From NCBI GenBank assembly GCA_963921255.3, contig CAWUEW020000001.1, forward strand, positions 434,001 through 498,000: a stretch of 64,000 nucleotides of DNA. The letters are read 5' to 3'. The notes below the pieces were generated by a model that saw nothing but the letters and a program-made list of their open reading frames with translations, was not told the origin of the DNA and searched no databases. Source of the stretch: JANSYL01 sp963921255 (lineage in GTDB: Bacteria > Pseudomonadota > Alphaproteobacteria > Rhodobacterales > Rhodobacteraceae). The position numbers were made by a program, and so were the translations under genes. Shown piece by piece: positions 42,401-50,298 of the stretch (within the stretch, counting starts at the first letter, position 1; each line of letters begins with the position of its first letter).

Positions 42401-42941
42401 AGACCTGGAGGCGGCCATCGCGAAGCTGCGCTCGGGGATCGCGGCCCTGAACCGGGAGGGGCGCGAACGGCTGCTGGCGGCGTTTGACGAGGTGAACAGC
42501 AACTTCTCCAAGCTGTTCACCCACCTCTTTGGTGGCGGTGAAGCGCGGCTGGTGCTGGTGGAATCCGACGACCCGCTGGAAGCGGGCCTCGAGATCCTGT
42601 GTCAGCCGCCGGGCAAGAAACTGTCGACGCTGTCGCTGCTGTCAGGGGGGGAGCAGACGCTGACCGCGCTGGCGCTGATCTTTGCCGTCTTCCTGGCGAA
42701 CCCGGCCCCGATCTGCGTGCTGGACGAGGTCGACGCACCGCTGGACGACGCGAATGTGAACCGGTTCTGCGACCTGCTGGACGAGATGACCCGCCAGACC
42801 AACACCCGCTTCCTGATCATCACGCACCACGCCGTCACCATGGCCCGCATGGACCGCCTGTTCGGGGTCACGATGGCCGAACAAGGGGTCAGCCAGCTGG
42901 TCTCGGTCGACCTGAACAAGGCCGAGCAACTGGTCGCCTGA
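39486..42941 (+). CDS. smc: chromosome segregation SMC ATPase
   Basis: 1151 aa. Walker A GPNGCGKSN near residue 31 and C-terminal signature LSLLSGGEQTL plus Walker B VLDEVDAPLDDANV form the split ATPase. Two Ala/Glu-rich coiled coils (about 165-490 and 640-930) flank a hinge (about 500-630). SMC condenses the chromosome with ScpAB and is loaded at ParB-parS. The TTG at 39486 gives MRFTKLRLNGFKSF, the family N-terminus, with AGCAGG upstream; a GTG three codons earlier is the alternative. Confidence 0.96.
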   Translation: MRFTKLRLNGFKSFVDPTDLVIQDGLTGVVGPNGCGKSNLLEALRWVMGENRPTAMRGDGMEDVIFAGAATRGARNFAEVVLQLDNSERLAPAGFNDTDGLDITRRITRDAGSAYKLNGKDVRARDVQMLFADASTGAHSPSLVRQGQIAELINARPKARRRILEEAAGISGLYQRRHEAELKLRAAETNLGRVDDVLESLASQLATLARQAKQAARYREIGTELRRAEGVLLFLRWQDADAARLAAEALLREKLADAARTETAAQAAARAREAADAALPPLREEEAIAAAVLQRLLVERDTLDAEATRAKDALTALENRLDQLVRDQARETALYADATATMARLKDEADRLEAEGAGHDVALAEASARVEESGRILRLRETDLTDATEHAAQLAARHQAADRRIADAASAIERHRRDSEAAETSANAAEARLIDVVQTFDTAQADLTQAGELVERAEATLGDTEAALGHAQSIETDARSARAEAEGRTKTLQAEVAALTRLLDRDRGEKTQLLDDVRVEKGFEAALGAALSDDLKLGRADRTGGSGWTALPGYDDAAPLPAGVRSIAEVTQAPDVLARRLSQIGVVPADEGARLQPSLRPGQRLVSTAGDLWRWDGFALAASDSVSSAARRLEQANQLTELEADLASATEAAAQAIADHDAAAARLAALSDADRAARAARRDADTRLANASRAVSKAEAERNVLAGRLETLQSAAKRHAEEADAAQAEFNRADAARQELEDLDHCRARLTDLKQAVEAARMTLLTHRSTLDEVKGAGERRVARLAAIARDTQSWTDRLTNAETRLAELEARKIETETALTDAEAAPDQIAERRAGLQGKITEAEARKAAAADALSTAEGALRAAVTAEREAERAASTAREDRAATEARRDAAAEAVDAAAQRIAEEQEMTPAALRDSLGDLPDPMPSADRIEADVGRLRRQRDALGAVNLRAEEDAREVQTEHDTLSAEKEDLEAAIAKLRSGIAALNREGRERLLAAFDEVNSNFSKLFTHLFGGGEARLVLVESDDPLEAGLEILCQPPGKKLSTLSLLSGGEQTLTALALIFAVFLANPAPICVLDEVDAPLDDANVNRFCDLLDEMTRQTNTRFLIITHHAVTMARMDRLFGVTMAEQGVSQLVSVDLNKAEQLVA

Positions 42942-42961
42942 CCCGGCTGCTCAAGCGTGAG

Positions 42962-42979
42962 CAGGGGGTTAAGCCCCTG
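42962..42979 (+). terminator. terminator-like hairpin after smc
   Basis: CAGGGG (42962-42967) and CCCCTG (42974-42979) with a 6-nt loop, followed by an AT-rich stretch with a run of T at 42991-42995. It lies 20 bp after the smc stop and marks the edge of the lower-GC insert. Confidence 0.55.
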
Positions 42980-43060
42980 AATTAATGTAATTTTATTCCA
43001 AATCGACTATTTACTTCTTGGTCGGCGCACGTTCCTGACGAGGGAGTGCCAAAACAATTT

Positions 43061-43933
43061 TCATGTTTGCCGTCGTTCGATTCGCCTTGGCGTGATTTGC
43101 CCCCCGGTTCCCACAACGGACATCAGATGGCTTTCAAATGCGCTCGGATTTTCGATTGCAAAAGTCTCGCGCAAGATACGGTGCGCAGACGATCTATCCA
43201 AGTATCCATGTGAACCAGCCGTCGCGCCGCTGATGTTTTTGTCGTGGATGAGCCGAAGAAACGCAAAATCATCGTCGATCGTGCTCAAGGGCAAAACTTT
43301 TTCGACGTTCCGATGCGGTCCAAGCTGATAAACTGACTGGTGCGTCTCAATAACTACGCGCTCTTTCTTCAGGGCAATCATTGCAAGGCCAGCGCCGCTG
43401 CAAGGTTTTGTATCCCGTCGGTATAGAGGGACTTTTTCCGCGACAACCTCTAATCCAGGTGTCATCGTGACGGCGCAACTCCGTTCTGTTGCCTCCATTT
43501 TACCTCGCAGGGCTCGAATATAGTTGCGGCTGAGAGCGTCGTCATCGTCGATCCTGAATGTCGCCCAACGGTCTGCCATTTCGATCTTTGCACGACGCAT
43601 TGCGATCCGGCATGCACGCTTAAGAATCCATTGGGGCTCAATCTCTACGATAAACGCGAAGTCAAACCTCTCTACAATGGCCGCCAACCGGATAGCAGAA
43701 GCTCTAGGCAGGTTTGAAGTGCACATGACTGCCAACTTAAAGTCTGGATCGGATTGCGCGTTGAGCGAAGGGAGCAGGACGTTTTCGAGAAGCGACAAAC
43801 GCTGGTTTAGATTGCTCTCAGAGAAAATGATCGCTTCACGCTCTTCGCGGGAAAGCTTTAGGAGCGATGGAAAGCCGCGCGGTGTATCGAGGACCATGCA
43901 AAACCTGACTAGCCCAAGAATATCCGTACTCAC
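43061..43933 (-). CDS. putative rhamnosyl/glycosyltransferase, island gene
   Basis: 290 aa resembling the putative rhamnosyltransferase family (GT-A fold): RFCMVLDTPRGF at the start, LENVLLPSLNAQSDPDFKLAVMCTS, and the acidic RIDDDDALSRNYI near residue 125 that would bind metal-nucleotide sugar. It starts at GTG overlapping the recombinase stop (GTGA), with GAGGA inside the recombinase 3' end as its ribosome-binding site. Base composition is AT-richer than the flanks. Acceptor unknown. Confidence 0.75.
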   Translation of the reverse strand: MSTDILGLVRFCMVLDTPRGFPSLLKLSREEREAIIFSESNLNQRLSLLENVLLPSLNAQSDPDFKLAVMCTSNLPRASAIRLAAIVERFDFAFIVEIEPQWILKRACRIAMRRAKIEMADRWATFRIDDDDALSRNYIRALRGKMEATERSCAVTMTPGLEVVAEKVPLYRRDTKPCSGAGLAMIALKKERVVIETHQSVYQLGPHRNVEKVLPLSTIDDDFAFLRLIHDKNISGATAGSHGYLDRSSAHRILRETFAIENPSAFESHLMSVVGTGGQITPRRIERRQT

Positions 43934-44934
43934 ATCGTTTCCTCCTCATACGCATCCGCCAAATGTTCAAAAGCTTTCGCAACCTGTGCCGCGGCTGATT
44001 GGCTGACTAGAATTCTCCGGCCATAGCGGGCCGGCATTTCAGGAGACCTCCACCGTCCTGCCACCATTATCGAAGCAAGGTCACAGCCGAGACTGAACGC
44101 GTCATGTACCCCGCCTACACGGAAACTATGGGATGAGACATCTTGCCGGCCAAACCGTTTTTTCAGCATGCGTCCAACAGTTGCCGAATTGATTGCAGTG
44201 CGCCTACCGCCAGCCTGTGACTTGGTGAAAATGGGATCTTTATCCTCCAAACCCGCAAATTCGATCCATTCTAGAACTGCGTCGGTTCCTTTGGGGGATA
44301 GGTACGCATAGTCGCCCGCGCCATATTGGTCAGTTTTCGAGCGTCGGATGGTTAGTACGCTACTCAAGTCATCTTGCCGTTCCAAGTCACATACTCGAAG
44401 AGCTATGAGCTCCGAGATTCGACACCAACTGTCAGAGGCCGTCCAAATCAGCGCCCTATCTCGAAGCTCGGCGGCTGTGTTACCAAGTTCACGCAAAACT
44501 GCGAACACTTCTTCTTTTCTTAGTGGGGGCGCTTGCTTCGTTCGAATCCCATACTTTCGCTTCACCGATTTGATTGCGAGCTCAACCAATCTATGGCGGC
44601 ATGGTGACGCCATAAAGTTCGAGCGATGAAGTTTCGCAATTGCCCATAAGCGTGTTTCAATTGTGTTTGAGCTAAGTTTCCCGCCCAAGGATTCAACATA
44701 CTCCGCGACTACTTGAGGTGGGACAGGAGGCTCTACGGGATAGCCTCTTGACGCGCACCAATCCGAAAATGATGCAATAATCTTCCGATAGTTTCTTAGG
44801 GTTTCGGGTGCGAACGCCGCTTCGGTACGGCGCTGATATTCTTCGATCAGGGCGCTGCGGCCATCGGGCTTGAGATGGGCTAGCGCCGACGTGGTCTCAG
44901 CTCGTTCGCCGATTCTGTCGAAACGCTCCGCCAC
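43930..44934 (-). CDS. tyrosine recombinase/integrase
   Basis: 334 aa. An N-terminal SAM-like core-binding domain (about 25-125) precedes the catalytic domain with R172 (WCRISELIAL), K200 (RRSKTDQYG), H269-x-x-R272 (SHSFRVGG), W295 (GRWRS) and Y304 (ARYGR). All catalytic positions are present, with Trp at the usual His/Trp position. The GTG start has GAGGA upstream. It overlaps the following glycosyltransferase. No attachment-site duplication was identified around the insert. Confidence 0.88.
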   Translation of the reverse strand: MAERFDRIGERAETTSALAHLKPDGRSALIEEYQRRTEAAFAPETLRNYRKIIASFSDWCASRGYPVEPPVPPQVVAEYVESLGGKLSSNTIETRLWAIAKLHRSNFMASPCRHRLVELAIKSVKRKYGIRTKQAPPLRKEEVFAVLRELGNTAAELRDRALIWTASDSWCRISELIALRVCDLERQDDLSSVLTIRRSKTDQYGAGDYAYLSPKGTDAVLEWIEFAGLEDKDPIFTKSQAGGRRTAINSATVGRMLKKRFGRQDVSSHSFRVGGVHDAFSLGCDLASIMVAGRWRSPEMPARYGRRILVSQSAAAQVAKAFEHLADAYEEETM

Positions 44935-44985
44935 TTTGGGTCCTCAACACAAAACCTGACAGACCCGCACTCCATATGAGCCTTG

Positions 44986-45180
44986 TCATTCACTTTCGAC
45001 GCGCAGTGATACTCGATCACCGATTGTACGATTGCCAATGGATGGTGAGCAGTTTGGATCGATGGTACCAGCACACGCATAGATTTGGCGTACGCAATCA
45101 GTCACACCGTATCGCTGAACATACTCCAGCAGAGCTAGTTCGAGTCGCTCGTGAAGGGGCTTTTCAGTAGATTCCCTCAA
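44986..45180 (-). CDS. 64-aa hypothetical protein upstream of the recombinase
   Basis: Begins at TTG (MRESTEKPLHERLELALLEYV) with a very strong AGAGGAGGG (45186-45194 on the opposite strand) 5-6 bp before it, which supports the call. The first half is predicted helical, with cysteines in TDCVRQIYACAG. No family recognised. Position suggests it belongs to the recombinase element, possibly as an excision or accessory factor. Confidence 0.55.
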   Translation of the reverse strand: MRESTEKPLHERLELALLEYVQRYGVTDCVRQIYACAGTIDPNCSPSIGNRTIGDRVSLRVESE

Positions 45181-45194
45181 AATATCCCTCCTCT

Positions 45195-45538
45195 GCTGAA
45201 AGCATTGGTACCCTTAAAAGGATTACCTCTTGGTAACAGTCAAGAAAGAGTCGAAGCCTGTTTTGGTTTCGTTGCAGCCGTTTCTCAATTGAAATCGGTA
45301 GAGTTTTCGCAGAAGTAAATCAGTCAAAAGTGGTAGATTCCTGCCACTACTATTGAGTGTGGCACCGGCCGCACAACTTTGGCCCTCAGCCGTTGCGTGG
45401 TAGGTGAGTTGGTAGACATGTTTCGCCCGCACACCCACCCCAGTTGCCCGATAGCCCTTACACGAATCGGTGCGATCCGGCGCTGTCGCCTCGTCCGGGA
45501 TATTTGAAAACAGAGACCGGGGGAAGGGGGCTCGGGCG
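45195..45538. other. intergenic region at the island's right border
   Basis: About 340 bp. The left half is AT-rich like the island, the right half GC-rich like the core. A weak 71-codon leftward frame is not supported. A 21-bp copy of the dispersed repeat is at 45495-45515. No tRNA was found that could serve as an attachment site. Confidence 0.5.
45495..45515 (-). repeat. second copy of the dispersed intergenic repeat
   Basis: On the minus strand reads CTCTGTTTTCAAATATCCCGG, matching 14985-15006 with one base deleted. Like the first copy it is followed by a G-rich hairpin-prone stretch. Confidence 0.65.
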
Positions 45539-46630
45539 TCAGAGCGCGTTCAGCAGTTGCGGGGTCGGCCAGGCGTCGGCGGGCAGGCCGAGGCGGCGCT
45601 GCAATTCGCGCATCTGGTCGCCGGAGAGACCGGTGTCGGGGCTGCGCGCATCGAAGACCTGCGCGCCTTCCAGGCGGGTGGCGAAATAGGCGGCGGTCAG
45701 GACGTAGGTGAAGCTCTGGTTCCATTCGAAGAGCACGCTGAAGTTCGGATAGGCGAGTAAGGCCGGGCCGTTGCGCCCTTCGGGCAGAATGACCGAGGCC
45801 TGGGCGCTGCCCAGGGGCAACGACCCGCCCGCGCGGGCGCGCACGCCAAGGCGTTCCCATTCCGACACGCGCTTGGTCGTGTGGATGCCGGTGTCGAACC
45901 AATTGAGGTTCCCGGGCACCGTGATTTCGACCAACCATGGCTCATTCGAGCGCCATCCGAGCGAGCTGAGCAGGTTGGCACCGGACATCAGCGCATCGGG
46001 GGCGGAGGTTTGCAGGTAGACATGGCCGTCGCCATCCCCATCGACGCCGTGGGCGATGATGTCTTCGGGCAGCATCTGGACCATGCCGATCTCGCCCGCC
46101 CAGGCGCCTTCGGTGTTCACCGGGTCGAAATCGCCGTTCTCGAACATTTCAAGCGCGGCGAAGACCTGCGGGCGGAAGATGTGCGGGCGGCGGCAGTCAT
46201 GGGCGAGCGTCACGAGGGAATCGAGCGTGTTGTAGTCCCCCTGGAAGGCGCCGAAATCGGTCTCGAACGCCCAGAAGGACAACAGGATGCCTCGGCTGAC
46301 GCCGTAGCGCTGTTCAATCGCGTCGAAGGTGGCGCGTTGGCGGTCGGCCTGCCGGCGACCGTTGTCCATCCGGTTCTGGCTGATCAGGCGGCGGGCGAAC
46401 TCCGTGAAGGGCCGGGTGAAGATGCCTTGCCGCCGGTCCGCGTCAATCGCGCGCTGCAGGTAGCTTGCGTGGCGGAAGAAGCCGTCGATGCTGGCCTGTG
46501 CATGGCCCCGCTGGGCGGCTTCGGCGCGCAGGCCCTGGACGAACTGGCCGAAATCTCCGCCGCATTGCTGGGCGTGGGACGCGGTGGCGGTCAGGCCGAG
46601 GGCGAGGGCCAAGGCGGGCAAAAGGCGCAT
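45539..46630 (-). CDS. lytic murein transglycosylase, MltB-like
   Basis: 363 aa from the ATG starting a signal peptide (RLLPALALALGLTATASHAQ). The catalytic Glu is in FWAFETDFGAFQGDYN near residue 137. AWAGEIGMVQMLPEDIIAHGVDGDGDG follows as in MltB. A C-terminal peptidoglycan-binding-like helix repeat (MRELQRRLGLPADAWPTPQLL) ends the protein. It cleaves glycan strands between MurNAc and GlcNAc. An 18-residue upstream extension lacks signal features. Confidence 0.93.
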   Translation of the reverse strand: MRLLPALALALGLTATASHAQQCGGDFGQFVQGLRAEAAQRGHAQASIDGFFRHASYLQRAIDADRRQGIFTRPFTEFARRLISQNRMDNGRRQADRQRATFDAIEQRYGVSRGILLSFWAFETDFGAFQGDYNTLDSLVTLAHDCRRPHIFRPQVFAALEMFENGDFDPVNTEGAWAGEIGMVQMLPEDIIAHGVDGDGDGHVYLQTSAPDALMSGANLLSSLGWRSNEPWLVEITVPGNLNWFDTGIHTTKRVSEWERLGVRARAGGSLPLGSAQASVILPEGRNGPALLAYPNFSVLFEWNQSFTYVLTAAYFATRLEGAQVFDARSPDTGLSGDQMRELQRRLGLPADAWPTPQLLNAL

Positions 46631-46694
46631 GCTGAAATCCCCTTTGGATTCAAGGTCTGACGGAACAGTAGCGAAGCTGTGCATTCTCGCAAGG

Positions 46695-47615
46695 TCAGAG
46701 AATCCAGAGGATCGCGAGGATCACCAGCATGCCGGCCCACGCGCGCCACAGCACCTCGACCGCAGCTTCGATCTGGGCCGGGCCGATCTCGCGCAGGCCA
46801 TCGGGATTAACGAACGGGTCGTCCGTCATCTGCCCGTCATAGCGACGGGGCCCGGCAAGCGCGACATCGAGCACGCCTGCCATCGCGCCTTCGGGCCAGC
46901 CTGCATTGGGCGAGCGGTGATGCGGCGCGGCCCTGCGCGCCAAGCGCCACGCGCCCGTGCCCCGGTGGGTCAGGGCGATCAGGACGGCGGTCAGGCGGGC
47001 GGGAATCCAGTTCAAGACATCATCCAGTTTCGCGGCGGCCCATCCGAAGTCTTCATACTCGGGCGTGCGGTGGCCGATCATGCTGTCTGCGGTGTTGACC
47101 ATCTTGTAGGCCAGAAGCCCGGGCAGACCGGCGACGAGGAACCAGAACGCCGGTGCGATGACGCCGTCCGACAGGTTTTCTGCCGCGCTTTCAATGGCGG
47201 CGCGGGCGATGTCCGGCGGCGTCATGTCGGCGGTGTCGCGCCCGACGATCATGGCCACGGCTCCACGCCCGTCTTCCGTCGAATAGCGCAGTGCGTCCGC
47301 CACGGCCAAGACGTGCTGTGACAGGCTTTTCTGGGCCAGCAGAACCGCCGCGATCAGGATCGACCAGAGCCAGCCCAACGGCAGGAGGGTGATGATCCAG
47401 CCGAGCGCGATCATCATGCCCGTCAGAAGCCCGATGACGACGATGCCCATAACGCGGCGGTTGTCGCCCGTGTTGAACCCTTTGTCGTAGGCGGCAATGG
47501 CTTTGCCCATGAGGACGGCGGGATGCGGCAGGCGGGACCAAAGCCATTTCGGCTCGCCCAGAAGCGCGTCGAGGATCATGGCCGCAAAAAGCACGGGGGC
47601 GGTGGCAAGGATCAT
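46695..47615 (-). CDS. cbiB: adenosylcobinamide-phosphate synthase CbiB/CobD
   Basis: Integral membrane enzyme that attaches aminopropanol phosphate to adenosylcobyric acid. 306 aa from MILATAPVLFAAMILDALLGEPKW. Family blocks: HPAVLMGKAI, AIESAAENLSDGVIAPAFW, YKMVNTADSMIGHRTPEYEDFGW and PNAGWPEGAMAGVL. Four to five membrane segments. The start overlaps the cobC stop by 4 bp, matching a joint role. Confidence 0.95.
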   Translation of the reverse strand: MILATAPVLFAAMILDALLGEPKWLWSRLPHPAVLMGKAIAAYDKGFNTGDNRRVMGIVVIGLLTGMMIALGWIITLLPLGWLWSILIAAVLLAQKSLSQHVLAVADALRYSTEDGRGAVAMIVGRDTADMTPPDIARAAIESAAENLSDGVIAPAFWFLVAGLPGLLAYKMVNTADSMIGHRTPEYEDFGWAAAKLDDVLNWIPARLTAVLIALTHRGTGAWRLARRAAPHHRSPNAGWPEGAMAGVLDVALAGPRRYDGQMTDDPFVNPDGLREIGPAQIEAAVEVLWRAWAGMLVILAILWIL

Positions 47616-48577
47616 GCCAGAGCCTCGGTCAGGCGATCCCAATCGTGGGGTGCCCCGGGCAGGCCCAATCGGATCCAGCGTGTCGCGTAGGGGAAGATGC
47701 GGGTCCAAATATGCGCCTTGGCCAGCCGATCACGCCACTGTTCCGCATCCTCCACAGCATAGGTCCGGAACAGGGTGGTGCCGCCAACCAGGGTGGCGCC
47801 AGCGGTTTCGAGCAGCGCATCCAGCCGCGCGGCATCTGCGATGAGACGGGCGCGTGTGGCTTCGGCCCAGGCCAGATCTTCAAGCGCGCGGGCCCCGACG
47901 GCGAGTGCGGGGCCAGAGACGGCCCAAGGGCCGAGGAGGTCCGCCAGCGGCGGGTGCCCGTCGGGGGAGAGCGTAGCCGGACGCCCGATCGCGAAGCCCA
48001 GCCGCAGCCCGGCGAGGCCCCAGAACTTGCCAAAGCTTTTGAGGACGATCACGCCGGGGTCGGCGGCGGCTGCGATCTGGCTGAGGGCCGGTGCCGTGTC
48101 GCAAAAGCTTTCGTCGAGGATGGTGAGGGTTTGGCCGCGCTGTCCCTGCCACAGCCGACCGTCCGGGTTGTTGGGGTGGACATGGACATGGATCGGGGCG
48201 TCAGGCCCCTCGGCCAGGACCCGGCCATGCGCGCGGAAGGCGGCCGCGTGTTCGTTGTAGGTGGGGGTCGGCACGAAGGCCTTGCCCGTGGCCAAAAGCG
48301 GCATTTGAGCGATCAGGGCGGATGCCCCCGGGGCGGCGACGATTGCGGCGCTGTCGGGCACGGCCCAGTGGGCGCGCGCGGCGCACAGAAGACGCTCCAA
48401 CGCCGCTGTGTCGGGCAAGGCCGTCCAGGCGGACGGATCGATGTCGCCGCTGGGATAGGGAATCGGGTTGATCCCGGTCGACAGGTCCAGCCAGCCCGCG
48501 CGCTGCCCACCATAGCGCGCAACGGCGGCATCAATGCCGCCGCCATGGTCGCGCTTGGTGTGAACCGGTCCAGTCAT
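47612..48577 (-). CDS. cobC: threonine-phosphate decarboxylase (cobalamin synthesis)
   Basis: PLP aminotransferase-fold enzyme giving aminopropanol phosphate for the cobalamin side chain. 321 aa from MTGPVHTKRDHGGGIDAAV. LDLSTGINPIPYP and HPNNPDGR are typical, and the PLP lysine is in VLKSFGKFWGLAG. A 21-residue upstream extension overlaps the GST-like gene's control region and is not favoured. Called CobD in Salmonella and CobC in Pseudomonas nomenclature. Confidence 0.94.
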   Translation of the reverse strand: MTGPVHTKRDHGGGIDAAVARYGGQRAGWLDLSTGINPIPYPSGDIDPSAWTALPDTAALERLLCAARAHWAVPDSAAIVAAPGASALIAQMPLLATGKAFVPTPTYNEHAAAFRAHGRVLAEGPDAPIHVHVHPNNPDGRLWQGQRGQTLTILDESFCDTAPALSQIAAAADPGVIVLKSFGKFWGLAGLRLGFAIGRPATLSPDGHPPLADLLGPWAVSGPALAVGARALEDLAWAEATRARLIADAARLDALLETAGATLVGGTTLFRTYAVEDAEQWRDRLAKAHIWTRIFPYATRWIRLGLPGAPHDWDRLTEALA

Positions 48578-48597
48578 GGCCCGGTTCAACCCGATTT

Positions 48598-49599
48598 TCA
48601 GGCGGCCTGCAACGTGTCGCGTCCGTGCGGGGCCATCCAATCAATGATTGGGTTGATCGGCACGATGCGGTGCGGATTGATGCTTTCGTGGCTGTAGTGG
48701 TAGTGGCGCACGATGTGATCGAAGTTGATCGTGCCGGCCACACCCGGCCATTGATACAGCTCGCGCGTGTAGGCCCAGAGGTTCGGGTAATCCATGATGC
48801 GCTTGCGGTTGCACTTGAAGTGCAGGTGATAGACCAGATCGAACCGCACGAGCGTCACGAGCAGGCGCCAATCGGCCTCGGTCACGCGGTCGCCGGTGAG
48901 GTAGCGGTTCTTTGACAGGATGTCTTCGAGCCAGTCGAGTGTATCGAACAGCGCCCCGACGGCGGTGTCATAGGCGGCTTGGGTGCTGGCGAAGCCGGAC
49001 TTGTAGACGCCGTTGTTGAGGGTGTCGTAGATCCGGTCGTTGATCGGGTCGATCTGCGGGCGCAGGTCTTCGGGGTAGAAATCCAGATCGTTACCGGTGA
49101 TGTGGTTGAAGGCCGAATTGAACATCCGGATGATTTCGGAGGATTCGTTCGACACGATCTTGCCGGTGGCCTTGTCCCACAGGACGGGCACGGTCACGCG
49201 GGTCGTCACGGTGGGGTCGGCCTTGACATAGATGTCCCGCATGAAGGGCAGGCCGAACTGTGTATCGCCCGTGGCGCCGGACCACGTGTCGTCAAAGGTC
49301 CAGCCGTCGTTCAGCATGTCGGGGTGGACAACCGAAACGTCGATCAGGTCTTCCAAGCCCTTCAGCGCCCGGAAGATCATGGTGCGGTTGGCCCATGGGC
49401 AGGCATGGCTGACATAGAGGTGGTACCGGCCTGCTTCGGCTTTGAAGCCGCCTTCGCCGGTCGGTCCGGGGGCCCCATCGGCCGTAATCCAGTTGCGAAA
49501 GACCGAGGCCTTGCGCTTGAACGCGCCGCCCTCCGAGGTTTTCTTCAGATCCGCGCCCAGACCATCGCCGGTCCATGCGCCATCAATCAGCATTCCCAT
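48598..49599 (-). CDS. glutathionyl-hydroquinone reductase / omega-class GST (YqjG-like)
   Basis: 333 aa. Catalytic Cys in SHACPWANRTMIF near residue 66, VVHPDMLNDGWTF, VPVLWDKATGKIVSNESSEIIRMFN and the C-terminal GST helices (TEADWRLLVTLVRFD, NLWAYTRELYQWPGV) match the Xi-class enzymes that reduce glutathionyl-hydroquinones. Start MGMLIDGAW; a further Met three codons on is possible. It lies 20 bp upstream of cobC on the same strand. Confidence 0.93.
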   Translation of the reverse strand: MGMLIDGAWTGDGLGADLKKTSEGGAFKRKASVFRNWITADGAPGPTGEGGFKAEAGRYHLYVSHACPWANRTMIFRALKGLEDLIDVSVVHPDMLNDGWTFDDTWSGATGDTQFGLPFMRDIYVKADPTVTTRVTVPVLWDKATGKIVSNESSEIIRMFNSAFNHITGNDLDFYPEDLRPQIDPINDRIYDTLNNGVYKSGFASTQAAYDTAVGALFDTLDWLEDILSKNRYLTGDRVTEADWRLLVTLVRFDLVYHLHFKCNRKRIMDYPNLWAYTRELYQWPGVAGTINFDHIVRHYHYSHESINPHRIVPINPIIDWMAPHGRDTLQAA

Positions 49600-49802
49600 T
49601 GCCCGCACTCCTTTGCTTGGGATGAGGCACAGATAGCGGGTCTCGCGCCCCGGTAAACGGGCGCAGGCGCAGAGGACCTGTGCGCAGGCTGAGGCGGCTT
49701 GTGGCAGATCGGCGACGCGCGACCCGTCAAACCAAGGAAACCATTGACCGAATCTTCTTGAGCATCACTTATCCACACAAGGGGCAACGGAAGACGCAAG
49801 AC

Positions 49803-50153
49803 ATGACTGGGTATCTGCCACAAGCCGTGAAGGATGAGCTTGCCGCCGCGCATCGCCAACAGCGCCGCCGCCGGGCGACACGTGTTGTGCATGTGGGCGA
49901 CGAGGCGTTTCCGATCCTGGAGTTCACCGAGGATGGCTTCACGATCGATCTGGAGGACGCGCCCAGTTTGCGCGGTCTGATCGACATCTTCGAAGGGCCG
50001 CGGCACCTGTATCAGGCGTTGATCGTTGCGTCGTCGGAAGAGGGCAGCGTCATGCGCTACGAGTTCAAGCGCAACACGGCCGCCGCGTCGACCGCCGCCG
50101 TCGATTTCGAGCAGGATGCCAATCGCCCGATCGGGCTGCTGCCGCGTCACTAG
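49803..50153 (+). CDS. conserved hypothetical protein
   Basis: 116 aa from MTGYLPQAVKDELAAAHRQQ. After a basic helix (RQQRRRRATRVV), a beta-rich domain follows: FPILEFTEDGFTIDLEDAP, RGLIDIFEGPRHLYQALIVASSEEG, MRYEFKR. This pattern resembles a short conserved protein found in many Roseobacter genomes; function unknown. The frame is open 41 codons further upstream but without conserved features. Confidence 0.78.
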   Translation: MTGYLPQAVKDELAAAHRQQRRRRATRVVHVGDEAFPILEFTEDGFTIDLEDAPSLRGLIDIFEGPRHLYQALIVASSEEGSVMRYEFKRNTAAASTAAVDFEQDANRPIGLLPRH

Positions 50154-50192
50154 TCGCGTTCGCGCACAGATCTTGCGCGTTTTCCATGGAGG

Positions 50193-50207
50193 ACGCGGGA
50201 AATTCCC
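50193..50207 (+). terminator. possible terminator after the 116-aa gene
   Basis: GCGGGAA and TTCCCGC with a single-base centre, then TCTTTCG. It lies 40 bp after the gene. The loop is too tight for a classic terminator, so this is tentative. Confidence 0.3.
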
Positions 50208-50298
50208 GCTCTTTCGCCATTTGCCGTGAAGAATGCAGACACCTGTCACGGGTCCCCCGCTATAGTGCGACGAGCCACTTCAACCGCTGGGGGATCGC

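Noticed and set aside
40362..42524. 720-codon frame opposite smc
   Set aside because: Gly/Arg/Gln-rich shadow of the coiled-coil Ala/Glu codons.
45223..45438. 71-codon leftward frame at the island border
   Set aside because: No ribosome-binding site, no protein-like pattern, and it spans the change in base composition.
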